Shown: positions 58,548 to 64,000 of the stretch, one piece after another
How the letters are laid out: every line of letters starts with the position of its first letter
How positions within the stretch are numbered: position 1 is the stretch's first letter
The notes under the pieces: generated by a model
What the model was told of the DNA's origin: nothing
Databases searched by the model: none
The model's input: only the letters and a program-made list of their open reading frames with translations
Assembly (NCBI RefSeq): GCF_000337555.1
Contig: NZ_AOIO01000020.1
Span: 1 to 64,000 of the forward strand
Direction of reading: 5' to 3'
Origin: Natrialba asiatica DSM 12278
GTDB lineage: Archaea; Halobacteriota; Halobacteria; Halobacteriales; Natrialbaceae
DNA length: 64,000 nt
Position numbers and translations under genes: made by a program

Positions 58548-59831
58548 ATGACTCGAACGAAGTCCCTCCTCGTCGTCGCACTCGTCGTCCTCGCCAGCGT
58601 CATCTCGGGAATCGGTACCCTTCCCGTGGCCGCCCAGGAGACGAACGACGGCACCGTCACGGTGGAACTGGGATCGATCGAGGACGCAACCGTTTGCGCC
58701 CAGCAACTCACCTCCGGCACCAACGAACTCCTCGTTCGGAACGGAAGTTACGACAACACCACCGTCTACCTCGGCGAGAACAGACGCGTCGAACTCGAGC
58801 AGACCCGACCGGATGCAACGATGCTGCTCCGTACCGAGCACCAGAGCGAGGCGTTGGACAACCTCTCCGCAGCCGGCGACTGTCTCCCCACCGAGGAAAC
58901 GAACCTGACAATCACCGCTACGTCGATAACGACATCGGGGCTGTCAGTAGACGGCTACTCGATCGAAGTCGGGCCGGACGACGAGACGCCCGGAGCCGAC
59001 GGATTCGGCGAACTCGATCTCGGTCACCTCGAGCAGGACGACTCCTCGAACGGTACCAGCGACACCAATTCCGCGAACGACTCGACCGATTCGAATGACT
59101 CGAACCAGTCGAACGAGGGCAACGACGACAGTGACGAATCCCGACCCGATGACAACGACCGAGAGACTGACAACCGGACTGATTCCGAGGACGATAACGA
59201 CAACTCGGACGAGGAAGACGAACTGAACGACGAGGACGATAAACCGACCGATGACGAGGAAACCGGGTCAGACGACGGGAACGGGAACGACACTGGCGAA
59301 GACGAAGGCGAGGACGAGGATGAAGACGGGAACGACAATGACGAAGGCGAGAACGGGAACGAAAACGAAAGCGACGAGCAAAACGACACCGTAACTGATC
59401 CGGTCACCGACCCCGTCAACGAAACGCTCAACCACACCGAAGAGACGGCAGAGAACACGCTCAACCACACCGAGGAAACGGTCGAGAGCTCCCTCAACCA
59501 TACCGAAGAGACGACCGAAGACACACTCGATCACACCGAAGGAACAGTCGAGGGAACGCTCGACCACACCGAGAACACCACTGCGGACGTAACGCAGACG
59601 ATCGCCGAGAACCCGAACGAAACGGACGAACAACTCGCAGAATCCCTCGAAGAAACCGGGGACCACGTCGAAGAGACGGTAACCGAAACCGGAGATCACA
59701 TCGACGAAACGGTCGCGGACACCGGCGAGCACCTCGAAGAGACGAGCAACGAGACGGGCGACCATCTCGAGGAAACAGCCACCAACAGTACCGAGTTCCT
59801 CCGGGAAACAACCGGACTCCTCGCCCCGTAA
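58548..59831 (+). CDS. Exported acidic protein with eleven consecutive 11-residue repeats
   Basis: A 427-residue exported protein. It has a signal segment (LLVVALVVLASVISGI), a small N-terminal domain (about 31-145) with two Cys (C50, C112) that may pair, a very acidic linker (about 160-285) and, from 294 to 414, eleven back-to-back 11-residue units. The early units read LNHTEETAENT and LNHTEETVESS, the middle TQTIAENPNET and DEQLAESLEET, and the late GDHVEETVTET and GDHLEETATNS. An 11-residue period suits an extended coiled coil. Several units carry an N-H-T glycosylation sequon. Function unknown. Confidence 0.85.
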   Translation: MTRTKSLLVVALVVLASVISGIGTLPVAAQETNDGTVTVELGSIEDATVCAQQLTSGTNELLVRNGSYDNTTVYLGENRRVELEQTRPDATMLLRTEHQSEALDNLSAAGDCLPTEETNLTITATSITTSGLSVDGYSIEVGPDDETPGADGFGELDLGHLEQDDSSNGTSDTNSANDSTDSNDSNQSNEGNDDSDESRPDDNDRETDNRTDSEDDNDNSDEEDELNDEDDKPTDDEETGSDDGNGNDTGEDEGEDEDEDGNDNDEGENGNENESDEQNDTVTDPVTDPVNETLNHTEETAENTLNHTEETVESSLNHTEETTEDTLDHTEGTVEGTLDHTENTTADVTQTIAENPNETDEQLAESLEETGDHVEETVTETGDHIDETVADTGEHLEETSNETGDHLEETATNSTEFLRETTGLLAP

Positions 59832-59917
59832 CCCAGAGCGTGAGCGCCGAATCGACCGCGAATCGGCGTACTACGGGAGCGATGACGACCACCGACGATG
59901 CGTAGGAAACACCGACT

Positions 59918-60376
59918 ATGAGTGAGGACAACTCGTCCACTGCCACGGCTCCGGCGATCCGCATGGAACTCGACACGAAAATCCTTCTCGCGGCCGTCAT
60001 CGTCGGCGTTCTCGTCGACCTCACCGCGCTGTTGGTTCCGTTGCTCGGCCGTCTTGGCGGCGGCGTCGTTGCCGGATTCGTCGCCGCATACGCCACCGGA
60101 CGGATCGTATCGGGACTCATCCACGCGATCCTCGCGAGTTCGCTCGTTGGCATTGCTGCAGGAACGGTTACGGGAACGCTCGGCACCGTCCTTGGATTGT
60201 ACAACGAGCCGCCACTGCTGGTGTTCGGTTCGATCGGCCCCGTGAGTCCGATGGTTTCGGGGCTCGGGTTCCCGAGTATCGTCCTGCTTGCACTCCTCTT
60301 CTCGCTCTTGACCGTTGCCGACGGCGTGCTTGGCGGCGTGGTCGGCGGTGGGCTTCGGACGCTGCTGCCCCGGTGA
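59918..60376 (+). CDS. DUF5518-like small membrane protein
   Basis: A 152-residue membrane protein with four hydrophobic segments, glycine-rich turns (GRLGGGVVAGFVAAYATG, LLTVADGVLGGVVGGGLRTLL) and a Ser/Thr-rich start. The glycine pattern is that of haloarchaeal DUF5518-type proteins of unknown function. It lies 86 bp after the hendecad protein and on the same strand as the module, so co-expression is plausible but not proven. Confidence 0.7.
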   Translation: MSEDNSSTATAPAIRMELDTKILLAAVIVGVLVDLTALLVPLLGRLGGGVVAGFVAAYATGRIVSGLIHAILASSLVGIAAGTVTGTLGTVLGLYNEPPLLVFGSIGPVSPMVSGLGFPSIVLLALLFSLLTVADGVLGGVVGGGLRTLLPR

Positions 60377-60400
60377 CGGTCGGGAATCGCGGTCGCGGTC

Positions 60401-61300
60401 TCAGCCCTGATCGTGGGTTCGGGTGCCGGCACCGTCGGAAAGCCGTCCAACCGTCACGAAGAACGGGACGGCTTCCGCTCGGCGATACTCTCGATCTTCC
60501 ATCTGATCGATCACGTCCCGCCCCATCGACCGCCATTCGCTTCGCAATTCGTCGTATTCCGCCGCCGTCAACGGTCCATCGAGCATCGTTTCCCGGTCAT
60601 CGGCTAACCCCGCTCCAGTCGCCTTCCGACGCGCGGCGCGCACTGCACCGTCGCTATAGGGAGGTTCGATCGTCCGAACGTGGTCGTATCGGCGCGTCTC
60701 GAGAACATCGAGTGTCGCGTCGTCGAAGACCTCGCGGGCGTCAGCACCGAGCGCAACGTCAGTGTCGATCCCGTCGAGGTAAGCGTCCCTGGCGCGTCGC
60801 TCCAGTGCGCCCTCGGCACGGACGCTCGATTCGATCTCGACGGCCTCGTTGTTCGGTTCGACGGCCGCGACGAGGTCCGTCGAGACGCGTGCGAACTCAT
60901 CGAGCGCAGCCGCAGGGTCCGGCAGGTTGATCAACAGCGCCTGACAGACGACGAGATCGAAGGCGTCGTCGGGGAACGGCAATCGATGGGCGTCCCCGGC
61001 GACCGTCGGAACGAACTCGCCGGCAGCCCGCAGCAGTTCGGGATCGGCGTCGCAGCCGATCACCTCGCCAGGCGACTCCGCCGCGAGAACGCGGCTCAAC
61101 TCCCCCGTTCCACAGCCGACGTCGAGGATTCGCTCGCGCGAGTCGAGTTCGAGCGGGGAAAGCGCCGCCCGGGAATCGTCCCACATGCCGGCACGGGTCC
61201 GACGCAGGTAGTCTTCGGAGAACTCGCGCACGAACCCCGATAGGTCGCTCGGGGGTAAAAGCAGGTCGATTTCGGCGACAGGGCCGGAAACGTGGCCCAT
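60401..61300 (-). CDS. Class I SAM-dependent methyltransferase
   Basis: A 299-residue methyltransferase with motif I ILDVGCGTGELSRVLA near residue 60, VIGCDADPELLRA, VAGDAHRLPFPDDAFDLVVCQALL and a C-terminal part with RKATGAGLADDRETML. No substrate can be assigned. The start MGHVSGPVAEIDL at 61300 is preferred; the codon four places upstream is a TTG. It converges on the DUF5518-like gene with 24 bp between stops. Confidence 0.85.
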   Translation of the reverse strand: MGHVSGPVAEIDLLLPPSDLSGFVREFSEDYLRRTRAGMWDDSRAALSPLELDSRERILDVGCGTGELSRVLAAESPGEVIGCDADPELLRAAGEFVPTVAGDAHRLPFPDDAFDLVVCQALLINLPDPAAALDEFARVSTDLVAAVEPNNEAVEIESSVRAEGALERRARDAYLDGIDTDVALGADAREVFDDATLDVLETRRYDHVRTIEPPYSDGAVRAARRKATGAGLADDRETMLDGPLTAAEYDELRSEWRSMGRDVIDQMEDREYRRAEAVPFFVTVGRLSDGAGTRTHDQG

Positions 61301-61407
61301 ACTGTCGGACAAAAGTCAGTGAGCACTCGATCGCGTCTCACGGATCGTCGCTTGTGGCGACGACCGTTCGAGTCCGATCGACGTGTGAATAGTTTTGTCC
61401 GGCAGTA

Positions 61408-62283
61408 TCAGTCGTCGCGCAGTTCTTTTACTTTCTGGATGTTCCAGGCGAAGCCGCGGCCGTCCTCCGTCGGTGTTTCGAGCGCGAAGGGCAGGTCGCG
61501 AAGGTCGGGGTGGTTAACGATCGCCCGCATCCCGTCTTCGCCGATATAGCCCTCTCCGATGAGGGCGTGTTCGTCCTTGTGCGTGCCAACGTCGTGTTTC
61601 GAGTCGTTCAGGTGGATGTACTGCAGGTACTCGAGGCCGACCTCGTCGTCGAACCGGGAGACCGTTTCGTCGACGGCGTCGGGCGTCGTGAGGTCGTTCC
61701 CCGCGACGAGCGTGTGGGCGGTATCGATGCAGATGCCGATGTCCGTCTCGGTCCGGTCGATGATGCCCGCGAGATGAGCGAACTCGCCGCCGAGTTTGGT
61801 CCCGCTGCCGGCGTCGGATTCGATGAGAATCTGTACACCGTCGGGAACGTCGAGTTCGTCGATGAGACTTGCGGCGTTGTCCAGACCGCCTTCGACGCCG
61901 GCCCCCGTGTGGGCACCGAGGTGGACGTTGACGTACGGAATGCCCAACCGGGCAGCGGCGTCGAGTTCAGCCTGCATGCTCTCTTTCGATTTCCGGCGGA
62001 GGTCGTCCTTGGGGGTACAGAGATTGACGAGGTAGGCCGAGTGAATGACCCACGGCCCCTCGAGTTGGTCGTCGCTTTCCGCCCGAAATCCGTCGGCAGC
62101 CTCGTCGCTAATTTCCGGCCGTTGCCAGACCTGCGGCGAGGTTGTAAAGATCTGGCCGCAGTTCCCGCCGAAGGCAAGTTGTCGGTGGACGGCGTTGCGA
62201 ACGTCGTCGTACGGCGGTGTTTCGTCGTCGGAGGAGACGCGCGAACCGGAGATCGAAACGTGTGCGCCGACCTTCATGGTCAT
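61408..62283 (-). CDS. nfo: Endonuclease IV (apurinic/apyrimidinic endonuclease)
   Basis: A 291-residue Zn-dependent AP endonuclease that nicks abasic sites in base-excision repair. The metal ligands of this TIM-barrel family are visible: [31 protein letters not shown] with Glu, GICIDTAHT with Asp/His, [22 protein letters not shown] with two His, and ALETP. Start [13 protein letters not shown] at 62283, supported by a TATA-like TATACATATC box about 29 nt upstream; the second ATG at 62277 is as likely. Confidence 0.95.
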   Translation of the reverse strand: MTMKVGAHVSISGSRVSSDDETPPYDDVRNAVHRQLAFGGNCGQIFTTSPQVWQRPEISDEAADGFRAESDDQLEGPWVIHSAYLVNLCTPKDDLRRKSKESMQAELDAAARLGIPYVNVHLGAHTGAGVEGGLDNAASLIDELDVPDGVQILIESDAGSGTKLGGEFAHLAGIIDRTETDIGICIDTAHTLVAGNDLTTPDAVDETVSRFDDEVGLEYLQYIHLNDSKHDVGTHKDEHALIGEGYIGEDGMRAIVNHPDLRDLPFALETPTEDGRGFAWNIQKVKELRDD

Positions 62284-62510
62284 GGATTCTCGTCAGTACC
62301 GGTCCGTGATATGTATACCGGACCAGTGCGGACGGCGTCATTACTCGGCAGTCACCGATCGAAGATTTTCGAGTTGCGCCTCGAGTGGCGGACGGGGCGA
62401 CCGGAGTCCGGTTGAGTATCGGAGCACGTCCCGCGGGTCCGACGATCACGGACGAACTCTGTAGGCAACCGTCTGGAAAGCGGTCTGTATCGTTCGACTC
62501 GTCGGCGGAC

Positions 62511-63347
62511 TCAGCGCTCGGGCACGTCCGGAACCTCCCGATTTCGAACCCAGGGGTCGGTTCCGTACTTCCGTGCTGCGAGTTCGCGAGCGTCCTCGAG
62601 TTCGTCGTCGCGCCACCCTCCGTTTGCGGCGTCACACCAGTCACCGAGCGCTGCGGAAAGCGTCTCGACCGCCTCCTCGCGATCGATACCGCCCTCTTGG
62701 CGGATACTCGTCACCCGGTCGGTAAACGTCTCCGTCTCGAGTTCGGTATCGAACGCACCGACGTGCCGGGCGGGCTCGCGGTCGTAGCTCAGCGACCCGT
62801 GCTGGATGACGACGTCGCGCTGGCGGTACTGGGCGTTGCCGCTGATCTTTCGCGCCCGTGTGGCGGCGCTCGCTGGGGCGACGATGTCGTGTGCCGGATT
62901 GATATCCCGCAGGTAGCACGACGGTTCGTAAATCGACGACTGCTCGGTGCCGGCGAAATCGGCGTCGACGCCCATTCGCTCGAAGGCGTCGAGAATCGGC
63001 TCGCAAAACAGCGCGTAGCAGTCCATCAGGTCCCCCGGAACCTCGTCGGCCGGTGCGACGATCGTATAGGAAATATCGGCGTGCCGGTCGTGATAGATGC
63101 CGCCGCCACCGGTCTGTCGACGAGTTACGTCGATTCCGTTGCGTTCGCAGAACTCCCAGTCGACTGTGTCTGCGTCCTGTCGGTATCCCAGCGAGAGCGT
63201 GCTGGGTTCCCACGAGTAAACGCGCACCGTTCGAACGCCGTCTTCGATCGCCGTCTGGGCGGCGATCTCCTCGAGAGCCATCTGGGTCTGGCCGTCGCGG
63301 ATCTCGTCCGTAATGAGCCGCCACTCGCGGTCGGCAAGCGCTGTCAT
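62511..63347 (-). CDS. lplA: Lipoate-protein ligase (LplA type)
   Basis: A 278-residue lipoyl/octanoyl ligase that attaches lipoate to 2-oxoacid dehydrogenases or related proteins. Seen are the RRQTGGGGIYH motif with the following substrate loop and the catalytic Lys in ARKISGNAQYRQRDVVIQHGSL. The lipoate or octanoate donor is unknown, and no lipA or lipB is present here. The start MTALADREW is the first ATG. Confidence 0.9.
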   Translation of the reverse strand: MTALADREWRLITDEIRDGQTQMALEEIAAQTAIEDGVRTVRVYSWEPSTLSLGYRQDADTVDWEFCERNGIDVTRRQTGGGGIYHDRHADISYTIVAPADEVPGDLMDCYALFCEPILDAFERMGVDADFAGTEQSSIYEPSCYLRDINPAHDIVAPASAATRARKISGNAQYRQRDVVIQHGSLSYDREPARHVGAFDTELETETFTDRVTSIRQEGGIDREEAVETLSAALGDWCDAANGGWRDDELEDARELAARKYGTDPWVRNREVPDVPER

Positions 63348-63459
63348 ACGCTGTCACAGAACGGCATAACGGAAAGCGATTCCGCAGTTACGCGACCGAT
63401 GTATGGTTGTCGGACCGTACTACCCTGCTGGTAACGGAAACCAAGAAAATGCGTCGGGA

Positions 63460-63534
63460 TGCTCCGACGGGGATTCGAACCCCGGTCATTGCCTCGAGAG
63501 GGCAATATGATTGGCCGGACTACACTATCGGAGC
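63460..63534 (-). tRNA. tRNA-Glu (anticodon CTC)
   Basis: The 75-nt cloverleaf has acceptor GCTCCGA/TCGGAGC with discriminator A, a D-arm with TAGTCCGGCC, anticodon stem TTGCC/GGCAA around CTCTCGA (anticodon CTC) and T-arm CGGGG-TTCGAAT-CCCCG. No intron, no encoded CCA. A GCTTAAAC-type element upstream at 63580-63588 could be its TATA box. Confidence 0.97.
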
Positions 63535-63579
63535 ACGTCGCGGTTCGTCGCGAGTGCATCCTGACGTAGCGCAGTACGA

Positions 63580-63588
63580 TGTTTAAGC
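63580..63588 (-). promoter_or_regulatory. TATA-like element of tRNA-Glu
   Basis: GCTTAAACA on the minus strand lies about 50 nt upstream of the mature 5' end. This would leave a short leader of about 23 nt to be removed. Confidence 0.35.
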
Positions 63589-63633
63589 ATTCCGTTTCGG
63601 ATTAGGACTGTCTCACAGTCCCACGCCGATAGC

Positions 63634-64000
63634 TCACTCCTCGAACGGCGACTTCGTCGCCTCCGGTTCGAAGCCATCGAGGCTGATAATGTTCTCTCGC
63701 CCCACACGCAGTTTGCTTATCGTTCCGTCGTCTTCCATCTCGGAAAGGAGCATACTCACCTTGGATTTTGACCATCCCGTCTCGTCGACGATGTTGACCT
63801 GCTTCATGCGACCACCGTTCTCCTGGATGAGTTTGACGACGCGATCCTCGTCGGTGAGCAGTTCCTCCTCCGAGAGCGCCATCGGCGCGGCGTTCGGGTC
63901 CGCCTCTGTCTCGGGTTCCGTGGCACCCACACTACCCGCTGATCGTCTCTCCGAGTTCTGCTCGCCGGCCGCAGGCGACTCGGATCGGGTCGCTGTGTTG
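63634..64000 (-). CDS. Winged-helix (MarR-like) regulator, 5' end outside the window
   Basis: The C-terminal 122 or more residues of a helix-turn-helix protein: EEELLTDEDRVVKLIQENGGRMKQVNIVDETGWSKSKVSMLLSEMEDDGTISKLRVGRENIISL is the winged helix. The segment before it is a Ser/Glu/Thr-rich linker and stays open to the window edge, so the protein continues upstream; a GTG at 63930 would only give a short form. Many haloarchaeal proteins with this C-terminal wHTH (DUF7343 type) are membrane-anchored with an N-terminal sensor. That is inferred, as the N-terminus is missing. Confidence 0.8.
   Translation of the reverse strand, partial: NTATRSESPAAGEQNSERRSAGSVGATEPETEADPNAAPMALSEEELLTDEDRVVKLIQENGGRMKQVNIVDETGWSKSKVSMLLSEMEDDGTISKLRVGRENIISLDGFEPEATKSPFEE

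Overview
The window is chromosomal DNA from a halophilic archaeon, most likely in or near the Natrialba/Natrinema group of Halobacteria. The support is direct: GC-rich sequence, acidic proteins rich in Asp and Glu, archaeal ribosomal and initiation factors (L15e, eIF1A, IF-2 beta), FtsZ2 with CdrS/CdrL, bat-type HTH regulators, a bacterioruberin pathway, the Rio2 kinase, and many genes with a TATA-like box about 26-28 nt before the start codon, as in leaderless haloarchaeal transcripts. I see no CRISPR array, IS element, prophage or rRNA operon. Two tRNA genes are present, Tyr-GTA and Glu-CTC, both on the minus strand.

Layout. 1-10 kb: threonyl-tRNA synthetase behind a long, structured leader; a methyltransferase-like membrane protein; a bat-type regulator; GfcR; a UspA protein; L15e; Rio2; a response regulator whose phosphoacceptor Asp is Glu; a YwbE-like protein; MsrB; and a small zinc-ribbon protein. 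10-17 kb: a cupredoxin, a TIGR00300 (LOR/SDH, ornithine cyclodeaminase-like) enzyme, phytoene synthase, and the overlapping operon crtD-lyeJ-cruF for bacterioruberin. 17-23 kb: a formate/nitrite-type channel fused to two UspA domains, a PfpI/DJ-1 protein, eIF1A, a YkgJ cysteine-cluster protein, a fumarylacetoacetase-family enzyme and a two-domain rhodanese. 23-29.6 kb: a cobamide assembly and salvage operon (HAD phosphatase, cbiB, cobS, cobY, cobT, cobD, cbiZ), nearly every junction overlapping.

29.7-36 kb: IF-2 beta with a C-terminal TRAM domain, a DUF5789-like protein, tRNA-Tyr, the cell-division locus cdrL - cdrS-ftsZ2 with an array of GTAAGAC palindromes at the cdrS promoter, NcsA (tRNA thiolation) and an alpha/beta hydrolase. 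36-41 kb: a DUF4442 protein, an unknown haloarchaeal family and a tungstate-type ABC transporter (tupA-tupB-tupC) with a ModE/TOBE-like regulator. 41-55 kb: genes suited to oxidation of a hydrophobic substrate: Zn-alcohol dehydrogenase, aldehyde dehydrogenase, an R2lox-type ferritin-like oxidase in an operon with a small acidic protein and a [2Fe-2S] ferredoxin, three SCP2-like proteins, an acyl-CoA dehydrogenase, an acyl-CoA ligase and an SDR dehydrogenase.

55-60.4 kb: a bat-type regulator, a SAM methyltransferase, and a cell-envelope module: a leaderless 45-codon ORF, then a DUF6230-like exported protein, a DUF6114-like membrane protein, an exported protein with eleven consecutive 11-residue repeats, and a DUF5518-like membrane protein. 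60.4-64 kb: a second methyltransferase, endonuclease IV, a lipoate-protein ligase, tRNA-Glu and the C-terminal part of a winged-helix regulator that runs off the window.

The best candidates for undescribed biology are the R2lox-ferredoxin operon within the lipid-oxidation neighbourhood, the DUF6230/DUF6114/hendecad envelope module with its leader ORF, and the recurring degenerate 6-bp repeats at gene edges. No database search was run; family names come from recognising motifs in the translations.
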